A stretch of 64,000 nucleotides of DNA from Lingula anatina (lineage: Eukaryota; Brachiopoda; Lingulata; Lingulida; Lingulidae): NCBI RefSeq assembly GCF_001039355.2, contig NW_019774648.1, positions 62,001 through 126,000 of the forward strand, in the 5' to 3' direction. Below are positions 33,763 to 45,720 of the stretch, piece by piece. The notes beneath the pieces were generated by a model, which worked only from the letters and a program-made list of their open reading frames with translations, did not search any database and was not told where the DNA came from. A program made the position numbers and the translations under genes. Every line of letters begins with the position of its first letter. Position 1 is the first letter of the stretch.

Positions 33763-34866
33763 TTTTAAAAAGTGAAGAAAACCCCAAGTCGTCTTGAGCT
33801 ATATGGAGCCAAGGCAACAAGTTTACCAATTAATGTTACAAGTGCCAAGTTTTCCAATGACATTTAACCTATTTGGTGTTAAAAGTAATGAGTGAATAGC
33901 ACACCCAAAAACCCTAGCTGGGATTAATTAAACTGGATGTAGAAAGCCTGAAAGCAAATAGGTCTGGTCCTTCAACGATTTATTTGGAAAATATTCCATT
34001 TCTAGGCTGCAGCATTCTGTGTAAACTGCAACCGAGTTCGATCTATACACGATCTCATATAAGGACGCCAAGGGCCAACAGTCAACTTGGAAACTGTGGA
34101 CACCAAAATATCGTTCGACTATGCACATGACCCATATGACCACGAAGTTTCTTTAGACAAATGTAACACCGATCACTCTTAGCCCAACGGAGTTAAAAGG
34201 GAATTAAGATGGGGATACAGTTGCCTATTTGCAAGAGGCCTATATACTTTTCCTGTGTAAGTCTGCAAGGGACGACCGAACTTGTCTAAACTGAAAGCTA
34301 CTATAAGTATTAANTTTTAAAAAGTGAAGAAAACCCCAAGTCGTCTTGAGCTATATGGAGCCAAGGCAACAAGTTTACCAATTAATGTTACAAGTGCCAA
34401 GTTTTCCAATGACATTTAACCTATTTGGTGTTAAAAGTAATGAGTGAATAGCACACCCAAAAACCCTAGCTGGGATTAATTAAACTGGATGTAGAAAGCC
34501 TGAAAGCAAATAGGTCTGGTCCTTCAACGATTTATTTGGAAAATATTCCATTTCTCGGCTGCAGCATTCTGTGTAAACTGCAACCGAGTTCGATCTATAC
34601 ACGATCTCATATAAGGACGCCCATTGTCCAACAGTCAACTTGGAAACTGTGGACACCAAAATATCGTTCGACTATGCACATGACCCATATGACCACGAGG
34701 TTTCTTTGGACAAATGTAACACCGATCACTCTTAGCCCAACGGAGTTAAAAGGGAATTAAGATGGGGATACAGTTGCCTATTTGCAAGAGGCCTATATAC
34801 TTTTCCTGTGTAAGTCTGCAAGGGACGACCGAACTTGTCTGAACTGAAAGCTACTATAAGTATTAA
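33763..34866. repeat. ~551-bp near-identical direct duplication around one N
   Basis: Copy 1 (33763-34313) and copy 2 (34315-34866) start with TTTTAAAAAGTGAAG and end with ATAAGTATTAA, and differ at only a handful of bases (for example CTAGG/CTCGG, CCAAGGGCC/CCCATTGTCC, GAAGTT/GAGGTT, CTAAAC/CTGAAC). A single N sits exactly between them. Two overlapping contig ends, or two alleles, placed end to end explain this better than a biological duplication. Confidence 0.95.
34314..34314. other. Assembly gap (single N)
   Basis: One ambiguous base lies exactly at the junction of the duplicated copies. Together with the duplication it marks a contig join rather than a base-calling problem. Confidence 0.85.
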
Positions 34867-35812
34867 GTAAACTATCCTCTCCATAAGGTTACTTGTCATC
34901 CCCATCTCCATCCATTCCACGGGACAGCTAGGCTATCACGATATCTGTCAACTGGAGCCATCTCCACGTTGCAGCCCCTACAGCCACACGCTCCACATAC
35001 ACCTCTTCTGATATGAATTCGCTCTGATCACTATTGTAAGAGGATTTGGAGATTTTGACAATTTAATATGAGACATGAACTAAAATAAAGATCCGATACT
35101 GCAACTAAATTTATAATAAACAAACAAAGCAAGCAGAATATAAAACATCAAGAAGAATGAGTGTCTGCGACATTACTGAAAATCGAAATAGTGCAATATG
35201 AAATCGTATAATCTGTGATGTCACAGACACGCATCATCCCCGTTCTACTGATTATTTTCTAGTCATCTCACGGGAGAATACTTAAGACCGGGATATTAGC
35301 TTTAACTCTGAACCGATCTATCTGGCATATGATAGGTTTCGATTTGATTCTCTCCCTTGGGCTACAATTCATTTTTGCACGCACCAAAAGTGGAAAACTA
35401 AGGCAGCTATGCGTCATATTAATTTCTCCAAACAGCTGGGGCAGGCTGAACTTTCATTCTTACTTGATCGAACCACCCAGTTGTTTTCGAAAACTGAGGT
35501 AGACTTTAGGACGAATTGATACCAATTTATCACTCTCTAAAGTGCTAGGATCCGCAATTTAGGTTTTCTTCCAAAACTACGGCACATCCGTGTGCATAAT
35601 ATTTAACCATACACATTAAATACTACTTTCTTTTCATGCCAAGATGCTGTCATTATCAACTTAGGCAATTATCGCACAAGAAATGAAGGCAAGCCCTTTC
35701 TTTAATGGAAGCGGTTATCGGACAGGTCAAACTTGTCCATGGCACGTGAAAAAATGACCAAACAAAGGACACCACAAGGTGTAATTACGGACAAACAACC
35801 CTCGTAAGGTTC

Positions 35813-36425
35813 TTTATTTTACATCGTACGTTCGCACTCCAACGAGCACGGTTTCTCATTGAGAGAATAAGTTAAAATGGCGACACAAAAAGTAATGGTG
35901 GATTTCTACACGACTGGTAATGCGCATACATCATTCTATATGTGCTTTCGCGTCAGAGTATACTACTGCAAACAAAAGTGTTATCTAAGGCGAATCCTCC
36001 GCGGACTAAGTTGACGACAAGAGAACCAATGAAAGTAAACACTATACACTGATAAGCCAACCGGTGGCATTAGAAGACCGAGATTGAAAAATAAAGCTAG
36101 TGGCCTGTGTGGCCTTGCTAATACTAGATATTTGTTAACTGAGGACTGAGAAGTAAAAGATCGCGCATTAAAATTTACCCTGATGTGTTAAACAATGTAC
36201 AGAAATGCAATATAAAAATTTTTCACTTTGTACAAATATGTGACATGAACTGTAACACTTAAAGTATATACAAATGGGCAATTACTGCTATGTGATGACA
36301 CTGGACTCGCATTTACATACATACATTTCTATATACAGACTGGTTTTCAGTGGGAAGTGAAATGGTCGATTTTTAGCCACAGAGGACGCATTAAATTAAT
36401 CCATTTTCACTATTACTTGACAATG
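35813..36425 (-). other. RGM 3' UTR with candidate polyA signal
   Basis: On the minus strand an AATAAA (plus-strand TTTATT at 35813-35818) lies about 0.6 kb after the RGM stop codon. It is the first good hexamer I noticed downstream, so the 3' end is placed there provisionally. Confidence 0.4.
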
Positions 36426-37166
36426 CTACCGCACGAAGTTGAATTCATGTGTTGTGAAAATAATCCATAAACTTAGGGCAAAAGAAAGAAACGTCCGAAA
36501 CTGAAGAAACGTCCTTGAGTCCGTGGAAGGACTGCTAGAGTATACTTTGTCGTACTCGGCTAAATCTGTTCTATTTTTCTGAGTCTTCCTTGACTCTGGG
36601 TAAAGTCGACTGACGTCTTGCAGGGCCACGTCAGCCGCAAGAGAAAAATTAGTGTCGCCCGTTGTCATAAGATCAAACACGCATGAATCGAAATAAAAAT
36701 CCACGACGTTCGATGTCCTGCATTTGTTTATGGCGTCCTCTCGACTCATGGCAAACCCGTTTTTCGTATCACTAGTGCTCTGTTCAGATTTTAGCCTCCC
36801 TCTTTTTGTGGCTAAATACTTTTTGTAATTTATCCTTTCACTCAGCGGGCATCCTTGAAGGCACAAGTTCAACCCATCTTGGTTGTTTTCTCTCGTTCTG
36901 TTCACCAACTCCTCTGGCATACGAAGAGAGAACGTGAAGTAGCGTCCGATCTGGCGCACAACTATCGTGGTATCAATGTAGCGTACGTAAATCTCCACAT
37001 GTTTTCCTGGGTCTTTTTCTAAAATTTGCACACTTTTCTCGACCCCGAAATGCCACCTTCCATCGTCAAAGGTTGCTGGCAGGTAGTTGGTTTGAGCTTG
37101 GTAAAGTACGTACTGGCTTGGCCCGCACTCTTCTATTCTATCGTCACTCTTGATTACGACGGTGAG
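36426..37166 (-). CDS. RGM: RGM last coding exon (vWF-D second half, C-domain, anchor)
   Basis: The exon starts after an acceptor reading TTTCTTTTCTAG and opens LTVVIKSDDRIEECG, directly continuing SATATSK of the previous exon in phase 0. It carries the second half of the partial vWF type D domain, the conserved CVFDLMTTGD block and a hydrophobic tail LSFALSLWIIF that ends in the polar residues TTHEFNFVR before TAG (36428-36426). The tail is presumed to be a GPI-attachment signal. Confidence 0.95.
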   Translation of the reverse strand, partial: LTVVIKSDDRIEECGPSQYVLYQAQTNYLPATFDDGRWHFGVEKSVQILEKDPGKHVEIYVRYIDTTIVVRQIGRYFTFSLRMPEELVNRTRENNQDGLNLCLQGCPLSERINYKKYLATKRGRLKSEQSTSDTKNGFAMSREDAINKCRTSNVVDFYFDSCVFDLMTTGDTNFSLAADVALQDVSRLYPESRKTQKNRTDLAEYDKVYSSSPSTDSRTFLQFRTFLSFALSLWIIFTTHEFNFVR

Positions 37167-39370
37167 CTAGAAAAGAAATTGAAAGTAGATTTTAAAAATA
37201 CTTCTCTTGAAAATGAGCTTCTTTATTGAGTCCGTTAACATCATAACGAGTTACCAAAACCCGTCAAGAAGACTCCTATTATTATAAATATTCAACAAAA
37301 TGAAACTGTTATAAAACATTGAACGATTCAATGACAAATCCTTGACAACGGTCACACAATATAAAATCTTAGGAGGATTGTGAAGAGGCTATAGCTTATT
37401 TCTTACAAAATTTGCGTGCATACGGAAAGGGGGGGGGTGAGAGAGGAAACCCAGCATTTTATTTATTAAAACAACACTATCCCAGTCCCCAATTATAATC
37501 TATAAATACAACCCAAGGAAGTTTTTCTTTGTTTTGGTTGCTGGCGTTGTCAAAAATGCGTGGAGTCCAGATGGTCCCCTGCTTTAATTAACACCAGGAC
37601 TGAAACCGATCCACCTGAGATGTGAGCCCAATAATTGGCATACTGTCGGAGAGATCTGGTCAATTTCTCATCAAATCCAGGTGGGGTCGCTTTATATTTA
37701 CAAATCACAAGTTCGGGTCATTAGGGTCCCTTAGCAAAAACAAATAACAGGCTCTAATGAGTGGGAGTCGTACACTGGCTAGTTAACCCAAGTCCAAAAA
37801 TCCCCGACAAAGGACTCTTTAATATGGTCGAACCATATGGAAAAGCCGGACACATTACTTAAACGGCGGTCCCACTGGGGTGAAGAGGTACTCATCCTTA
37901 CACATTCTCCGGTGGCTTTTAATTACCAGTGTCAACTGTAATAATATAGCGAAGGGGCGAATTAATTATGTGATATTTAGACAAGAAGTGAAAACATGGC
38001 AGGGCCTTTGTTGAACTACTTAGCATTCTATTTGTTTAAGAAACAAGGGAAGTGACCGCCATGTTGGAAAAGGTGGTTCATATTTATAGCAGGAGAGCAG
38101 GGAACCCGAATTCGGCGTTTATATTTTGGCTTTATCGATCGCTTTTTCATACCGTTACGCACAACCAGTTGTTGGTAGTGGGTAGCATGAAATATATCCA
38201 GTTCATGCATAGCTTTCACAAACCGGCACATAACACCAAATGAGAGACATTGGGGTGGCTGGGTGACCTGCCTAAGTGGCATAGCGAGAGCCGAAAATCC
38301 CCCGAGGTCCTGTTTATATAGTACAATTGCAGTCTCAGTACAAAGCCATAATGGATGTATTGAACAGTGTGTGTTTAAGGCGACCTTATTAAATGTTAGG
38401 TATAAAGTGGCTTGGTTTCATATGTTGACTGGGCCTGCCATTTCCACCGTTTACACGTCGCAACTAAAATTAAACACAGCTTCGCATGGGGCGACATTTT
38501 AATGACCGACTTATCAGAAATTAATTCACTCTAGATAATCTGACGATACATTTTGTACGAGATGAGATACATTACCTTGCTAGTGGCTGTTGCCGATCCG
38601 TCTTTAACTACTGGATCATTGGTTACTTGTACAGTTAAATAATCATTGTCTATGAGGGGCCAGGCTCCCTGAACTTTACACGTTTGGTAGTCGTTGTCGA
38701 ACGTCCTTAAATGTGGATCTCCAAATAATCCGCAGTGTCTATAAACGCGTTCTCCATTATACGAACACACTTTGGCTGGAGTTATTGGTGGGGTGACCGG
38801 CGGTTTCACTCCGCCTTTAAATACATCTCCCTTTTCCGAACAATTATATCCTTTCATTTGGCGCTCGACCATCTCTCGAACGCTGTAAAACTGTATATTG
38901 CCCGAGCACGCAGCTCCAGTGATATTTTTCACGCACACAAAGTAAGTCCTGAGCTGCACACATCTTGCCTCACGTTGGCTGTATTTCCCTGCTCCGTCCC
39001 CCAGGACCTGCTGTGCTGCCATGTAAAGATTCCAACATCCTTCCGTTGCACAACTCTCTCCCGTCGTTCGAGCTATGAGAGAAAAAAGGACGAAAATCCA
39101 GGTTAAAATACATCCATAACACTCACGCATCTTTCATCCTCCTCTACTCTAAACTCTGCTCTTAACACAGCAGTCGGTGCCCCCCATTTTCTAGCATAAG
39201 TAGGTTAGTTATGGCCGACTCATTAAAGCTCGAGTTACACGAGGATTTCTGATTAATCAAAGTTGATCTCGATCGGTTTCTAACTGGATGGAGTAATAGT
39301 TACCTGTACAAGCTAAGAGTCCCAGCAACAGCAGACACCCGATGGAAGGCATAGGGCACCAGGCGCCCAT
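36426..39370 (-). CDS. RGM: Repulsive guidance molecule (RGM family)
   Basis: RGM proteins are secreted or GPI-anchored surface proteins that bind neogenin and act as BMP co-receptors. Three coding segments (39370-39304, 39072-38576, 37166-36426) join in phases 1 and 0 to give 434 aa, a normal family length (about 430-450). A signal peptide lies at residues 1-22 (core CLLLLGLLACT). The Cys-rich RGM N-domain follows (ESCATEGCWN...CVQLRTYFVC...). The partial vWF-D domain has CGLFGDPHLRTF, with the family's autocatalytic Asp-Pro cleavage site at GDPH 140-143, then QGAWPLIDNDYLTVQVTN and TTIVVRQIGRYFTFSLRMPEE. Then come CPLSERI, YFDSCVFDLMTTGD and a hydrophobic C-terminus. Sequons include NIT, NCS, NRT and NFS. 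The start is the first Met in frame that places the hydrophobic core correctly. Confidence 0.96.
38576..39072 (-). CDS. RGM: RGM middle coding exon (RGM N-domain and GDPH site)
   Basis: The acceptor TTTTTTCTCTCATAG precedes CTCGAACG and the donor is AAG|GTAATG. The 497-nt exon encodes the Cys-rich helical RGM domain, a Pro-rich spacer (KPPVTPPITPAK) and the GDPH autoproteolysis site. The open frame extends upstream past the acceptor through intron sequence, so a longer frame starting at 39130 should not be taken as the start of the gene. Confidence 0.95.
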
Positions 39371-39443
39371 TCCCGGCCATGCAGCTCTTGAAGGTCTCGT
39401 CGTTGTTGTATTACTACTTCTACTTCTTCTGGCTGGATACGCT
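39304..39443 (-). CDS. RGM: RGM first coding exon (signal peptide)
   Basis: Coding begins at ATG 39370-39368 (MGAWCPMPSIG) and runs to the donor ACAG|GTAACT at 39304/39303. The part from 39443 to 39371 is 5' leader. Upstream lies a good acceptor (TTCTTTTTTCATGTCCACAG), so at least one further non-coding exon is expected. A second Met at residue 7 could also initiate. An out-of-frame ATG occurs 10 bases before the chosen one. Confidence 0.8.
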
Positions 39444-42400
39444 CTGTGGACATGAAAAAAGAATAAATTCTGGTCAGCCATCAATCATAATGACACCAGA
39501 TCAATAGGCTTTTGATTGGTAAAAGCCTCTGCCTCACAACAGCATTGCTCTGGGTGAACTGCACCCGCCATGACCAACTCGCTTGATATTATCGCTCGCA
39601 ATAACGCTCTGCTGCTACACCGTCGCACATCGCTAACAAGTAACGATTAGGGCTTCTCGAAAACTAGGTCAGGAGGAGGGGCCTCGTAGTAATACAAAAC
39701 CACGTCGAGCATTCCACTCCGCCCCCTATTGCGAAGTGATTGCCAGTGTGCAGATCGTGTATCAGCGCCGGCTGTCAAACTAGATTGCCAATAAACACTT
39801 AAGAGCGCGCTCTGATTGGTTGACCCCTTAACAATAATCGCGCTCTACAACCAGATTTTCCTAAAGATAGGCAACCCAAAATAACACACTGCTTTGTGTG
39901 TCCACACACAATACACCAATCATAGGCTGCTTACATTATTAAATCGTGCGAATTTCTAATTGAATGACTTCGCTTCCAGTTTTGTGCTGCCGTGTATTGG
40001 GGAGTCCGAAGCGTGAATAACAATCTCTTTTCAGCCCAAGGGGACTAACACTCAGTCCGTGGTTGACATATTTAAGAGCGCAGGTGAGCTCTACGTGCCA
40101 AAGAAATCATTTTTAATATTGGGATATCTGTGTTTGCCCATGCGTGCCCCCTGCCTGATCTCACTGATAAATCATGATCCCAGCGACACAAATACGTGAG
40201 GAATCGATCTGAGAGCGACTCGAACAACTTGCCCCGACTGAAACTCAAATTTCTATCGCACTGAGGAGATTTACAAAAGCTCGTGGTGAACTTTATTTAG
40301 TATGCGTCGTCAGAACTTGGAGAGAATCGAGCTCTATTGTTCCCAGCATGCTGCCAGTTTACTATTGTCCGAGCTCGGCTTTAATTTTCACTACTCAATG
40401 CACAGGAACAACCAGGTATAATGCCGGCTGGTGTCAGATGTAGATTACCATTTGAAAACGACCCAATCATCCCCTAATACCCTAGCCTTTATCCTAGTGT
40501 CAGCTTCGTTTGACCTCAATATCACTGCGAAAATAAATTGTTTTCACACACATTTGCCAATTAAAATGCTAATTACGTCACATTTGACACGTTTTACTCC
40601 CCAAAAATAAACACAGCATCGGGACGGGGTGCGAGGACGTATTAGAGCAGCTTTATATTTGGATTAGAAAAACAACGCCGTCAAATGTCACCGAGCCACG
40701 TCAAAATCGATATCTCGTTATAGAAAACAATACATGGAATTGTGCTCTTCGACGTTACTTTCAGTAACATATGCCGAGTGCTAACACGACGAAGCAGCAT
40801 TTTGTCACGATCGGCTTTGCCAACCATCTCCTTCAAAAGTCCTTAAAAATCTGCAGAAATCATTTCGGAAAGAAATCACAAACGTCCCCATTCTTTTAGA
40901 AGTGTGATTTAAAACTCTATCCGCGCGAGGAAAGCACCCCCATTCTTTAACCACCAGCACTCCAAATATTTTTTTTCAATTCAAGACAGAGCCTCCCTCG
41001 GTCTAATATCGACTTAAAGTAGGCTTAAGTCTTCTACTCAAGACACCCAGCGCCACACTTGAGGTGAAATTTAAAACTCAAACAATTCCTCTTCTGCTGA
41101 AATAACTTAAGTATCCACAGAAGCGATTGAAAAGAGGGTAAATAGACAAACACGCCTTAGATTCTCCTCACTTCTATAAGTAAATAATTCACAAGTTATG
41201 TCCTACTCGATGCATCAGGCTCGCAAATAAAGCTAAAAAAGGAGAAAACAATATCGACAAGTACAATAGCCCCTTAAAAATCTCAAAACCCTTATCCAGA
41301 ACGCAATAACAGCTAAGTGATAAAATCATTATGTCAAAGCGAATTAGAATGGAATTTCGCCATGGTAATAAAAACAAGAACAAATTATACAGGATGCTTG
41401 CTGATTCACGGTGTCAACAACATGTGTCCAGACTTGGGTCTCCGTCACTTGAACTAACGTTTGAAACGTTTAATCACACATCCTTCTTTTGAACTACTTC
41501 CGAGAGCGATCGCCCGATGGCTTGGTTTCCTCACACATGGTGCGGAATTCGCCGACCACGCTTTCGGAAGGTTTCAGCGCGCTAAATCAAAGGGTTTGAA
41601 TGAAACGGAGGAACCGCAGATGGGTTTCTCGGTATCTTGTCCAGTTAACTGTCAACTCACCATGAATCTCGCCGACTTTGTGGCCGGTTTCTTCGTAGAT
41701 GTGAACAATTCAAATGCCATGCACGGGGCGCGATAAGATATCTGGGAGATAGGGAGGTGTCGGATAGCTATTTGCTAAACAAATCCAAATTCATCGGCTT
41801 AGGCTCAATATTGACTCAACTGGGACTGAACTCCACAAAAACGGAGGAAAGTCACGTCGATACAACAAGTCGGGATCAAAGCCGCCTGATAAAGTGCTGG
41901 CCTGCCTTGTGCTGATTGTTGTATCTAGAAAGGTCAGGCGCTCCACTTGATATAGGAATGTCTATGCATACAGCTTCACACCTTGGTCTGCCTGTGTGTG
42001 CAATGTTTTCTTAACAAAATAAGTTAGTTTTTGTCTACATCTGCTTAAGCTGCACACTCGGCTCACATGGGAATATTCAAATCTTCATTATCTACTTCAA
42101 CAGCTCCTTTCTTTCTGTTTTTTCATTCCGCGAATCTTTTCCCGGAAACCCCGTGAGTTTTTCTCTCCTTAACTAAACACAGGCCGTGTAAAAAGTCAAA
42201 AATCCATTGGTACATTTAAGCTTAGAAAAATAAATTGATATAACTATTATGCTACATTCTCTGAACGCCTGAAAGACAATATCCATCCACTCCTCAATAT
42301 CGACTTTGTTCTTTTTTCAGTCTGCAGTCAATTTTACTTAGAGAAAAACCTACATGCGTTATTATCTCTTTCAATAAATAACGATTCAATGGCCCAGCAG

Positions 42401-45400
42401 TTCTATGAGCTTGCTGGTGTTCATTAACACAGAAGACACCCTGTTATTGCTCCACAAAACAGTAGCTCGGCTCTAAAATCATCACTAACAATAAGCATCG
42501 CTATCAACTCGGATCGGATAAAGATTAAGGAAAAGAACGTTGAAATGAATTTCACGCCTGTCGACTCCCACTAAGTTCAGATTTCGTAGATCAAAACAGA
42601 AATAGCGAGGAAGTAAGGAAAACCCATCACTGTAGCGGCAGCTGCTAAGAAATATAGCACCGTAACAAATTAATGCACTGTGAGGTCACAGACGTAAAGG
42701 CAAATGGTATAAAAATATCGGTATATTACAAGGATGATGCCTGAACGGAAATCTTGTATCTTGACTATGTTCCATCCATATCAAAGCAAAAGAAAACAAG
42801 TGCAAACATAAGAACCAAAGAGAGATATAAATACATACCGACCACCGTGACTGAGAAGCCGCTTGTTCTTTTCTGACGACTAAAGATTTATCCTAGCTCA
42901 TATAACCCCACTATAAGTCCAACGTTTTCAAACAATTTTCTTTAATTAATAGTGCGCCAGCTGGGAGGGGAGGAGCAAACGCTGATCAATTCTGTATCTT
43001 TCTCACTTCATACTCTGAGCGTCACTTTAATTAAACTTCTCCTTTGAACGGTTATGAGATTTTGATTAGAGCGCATTATTCCAGCGTTAATAAAGAAGAA
43101 AAGACCAGCTTTTTTTAGGCGAGAAAAACCATTCACCATTATTTGCGTTCTCTCACAAATGGAAAACGAAATAAGACAGAAAGGGCGAGGGAAAAAAAGA
43201 TAAACCAATCAAACTAAGTTACTAATAATGAAAACAATCCCGTCTTTCGCACCTTGGCCAAGAAAAAAGCCAGCAGATCAAAGGACGCACGTTTCGCGTC
43301 GCACACCTGCATGGGCCCCCGAGGTGGGCGCTTTAGTAGTCCGTGTTGTGCATCCTAGCCAGAGGGATTTAAAGACTAGATTAGAAAATTACACTATCTT
43401 TTACCTCATTCAATGGGACCTCCCCTCGAGCAATGAAGTAAAAACCCGGATCGCTACCAACTATTTAAAAGAGGCTTTTCTCCCCTGCTGAATACCTAAT
43501 CATCATCTCCGTTGCATCATTAAGACGTGTTGGTATCAATAGGGCAGAGACACCTTGGAAAGTAAATGAGACTCCTTAACAATCAAACATTTAATTAGAT
43601 GTTTTAATGAGCTGTAAGGCAAAACTTGTTCCTGTAATTAGCGACAGAACCCATCTATTTTCTGCGAAATTACGCACTGCTACCAACAGCGATAACACGG
43701 ACAGAGATTCATTGTTTTCGCACCCTCTGTCAACCTGGTCTCCGATGTAGAGAAAACAACCGGCCATGTGTTCGACATTTTTGAGCTGGTACACTCCCCA
43801 TACATTGGATGGCGGCCAATGCTTCTTGGCGATCATGCTTTTAACCGGAGCACTAACTCAGCAAGATCAGTCATTGTCAGAGCGACTAATTTACCACGCT
43901 GGCATCAAAATGTGCAAAACCGTTCTTGATATATTCCCTCGCCTCCAAACACAATTTCCTTGAGTTAAGACTGTGAGACATGTATCTAATAATGGATTTT
44001 GAAAGAAAAAAAAAGAATCACTTTGTAACTGAAATTTATAGATGTCCTCATTACGCATATATGTCAACACAGCTTCCGAGACATTTGTCATTTACAAGAT
44101 TATGAAAAAGAATCTCACAAACATGAAAAAAAAAAAACCCTCACAAGACGTTCTTTCATCGACCCTCTTTAATACAATTTTCATATTGAAGTTTGCGTTT
44201 CTCTACAAATATAAATTCTGTCAATAAAAACCTCATTCCATTCCAGTTGCGATATGGCCAGTTTCCGTCCGCTCATGTGGATTTGAGGGCTGCAGTAAAC
44301 AACTAATCTCACGCTAGGGTTAAAACCATCAACTTATTATCTGTCTCAACACCTGCAACTCGCTTCTTATCATTTCGATCCTGCTTTTATTGCGGGCCCC
44401 CTTATGTTTAATCATACGGCCCTTCAAATGGATTCTGACTATAACACCACTATCCTCATTGCTGTCAATTATGATTAATACATTGAAACGTGAGCGTGGT
44501 CTAATTGTGACGGCTTTGATGTGTTGAGAGCAGTTCCTCACTGCCCCTATCACTGACCCACTATTTTTTCACCTGAGTTCGTACTTTTAAACTTGAAATA
44601 CAGAATGAAAAAAAAACAGTATTTTGACTGGAGTTATGATGCCGTGGTTACCACCAGCATGCTCGCCGTTAGCCCGCTACGGAAGCCGTGGAGTTATAGC
44701 GTCATAAGTTAGTTTTTTCTTACTAAAATAAGTCTGACACTAAGTAAATTAGTGAAAACCCTTCAAACTTTTCACATGTACCCTTTTGATATTTCCCCCC
44801 TCCACTTTATAACCGACTCGTAAATTTGCCTAATTAGTCTTGAAAAATAAATTTAAAACACGTAGAAGATCCTCATCACAGAATTAAAAACACAAGCTAT
44901 TAAATAAAAGCATAAAAATTGAAACAAGAAACTTTTCTCTCTTTAATACCCTGTATATTCCAGAGGGGCCTCAGCAGATAACATAACATCCTTAAATAAA
45001 TCCACTGATATCAACAAACATCTAAACTTAAAACAAACAAACAAAAATTCAGGCACCTATACTTCTCAAGGGAAACCTGTTCGGGGGTAGATACCAGATC
45101 AGGCTCTGCACATCACTCAAGTGTTATCGCGAAATACTAATCTAAAAACCTTTAACTTCATGAAGGGAAACAACAGAAACGACCATGTTCGTGACACAGC
45201 TAGCTGCGACTGAGATTAAAACATCAGAAATCACGACTCTACCTGAAGGAGACAACCCACGTGCATGACGACGTCCCAAACGACCATGACGTCCTCATCA
45301 GCCGCGTACACCGCTCAGGCTACCCCTCTCTGTAATATCTCGGGAACATATGGAAGGGGTGGACCGTGGTCCCTCCTCTACAAATTACCGTATCCGTGAT

Positions 45401-45682
45401 AATGCGACTTCCACTCAGAACGACGGACTGAGGGGGAAAATGTACTCTCTGACTTACGAAGCGTCTGTAAGCTCTCTCACCGCTCTCTCACTGAGTGTGT
45501 GCTACCACTGAACCAGGCCCCCGGGCTGCTCGAATGACGCCAAGTTTTGCCAGTGCAACCCTACCCTTATCCAAATAGTGTAGCAATATAGTTAACCAAT
45601 ATGGACGAGTGAGTGCGCCGGTTTCCCCCTGCTGGTGATTCAGATAACGTAAAGAAAAGCATCGTAGACAGAAAGCCGTACC
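39444..45682 (-). other. Probable RGM 5' UTR intron
   Basis: The acceptor at 39443 implies an upstream exon. A candidate donor on the minus strand, GTGCAG|GTACGG, lies at about 45683/45682, after a CAG-repeat leader. Between them I recognise no coding exon. The stretch contains many TAAT-type homeodomain cores and CpG-containing patches, as would suit regulatory DNA, but nothing specific can be called. Confidence 0.3.
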
Positions 45683-45720
45683 TGCACGCCGCTGCTGCTG
45701 CTACCCGGGACATTGGGATA
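45200..45720 (-). promoter_or_regulatory. GC-richer patch, candidate RGM 5' exon or promoter
   Basis: This is locally richer in GC and CpG than its surroundings, with ACGACGTC/ATGACGTC CRE-like sites around 45265-45292 and a possible exon end (GCAGCAGCAGCGGCGTGCAG|GTACGG, minus strand) at 45683. The splice pairing with 39443 is plausible but unproved, and if the exon is real the promoter should lie at higher coordinates. Confidence 0.25.

Larger units (their letters stand above)
28256..35812. other. CHD-RGM intergenic region
   Basis: This 7.5-kb stretch separates the 3' ends of the two convergent genes. No exon is recognisable. An open frame of 173 codons on the minus strand at 31802-31281 lies in a locally GC-richer patch (31.3-31.7 kb) and lacks any domain. 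The stretch also holds the direct duplication at 33763-34866. It may include regulatory DNA for either gene, which is not testable from one sequence. Confidence 0.5.

Noticed and set aside
39073-39130. Upstream Met frame (MRECYGCILTWIFVLFSLI) as an RGM signal peptide
   Set aside because: It is attractive as a hydrophobic leader, but a strong acceptor (CTCTCATAG) lies inside it, and the exon at 39304-39443 supplies a signal peptide in the right phase. An alternative promoter using this leader cannot be fully excluded.
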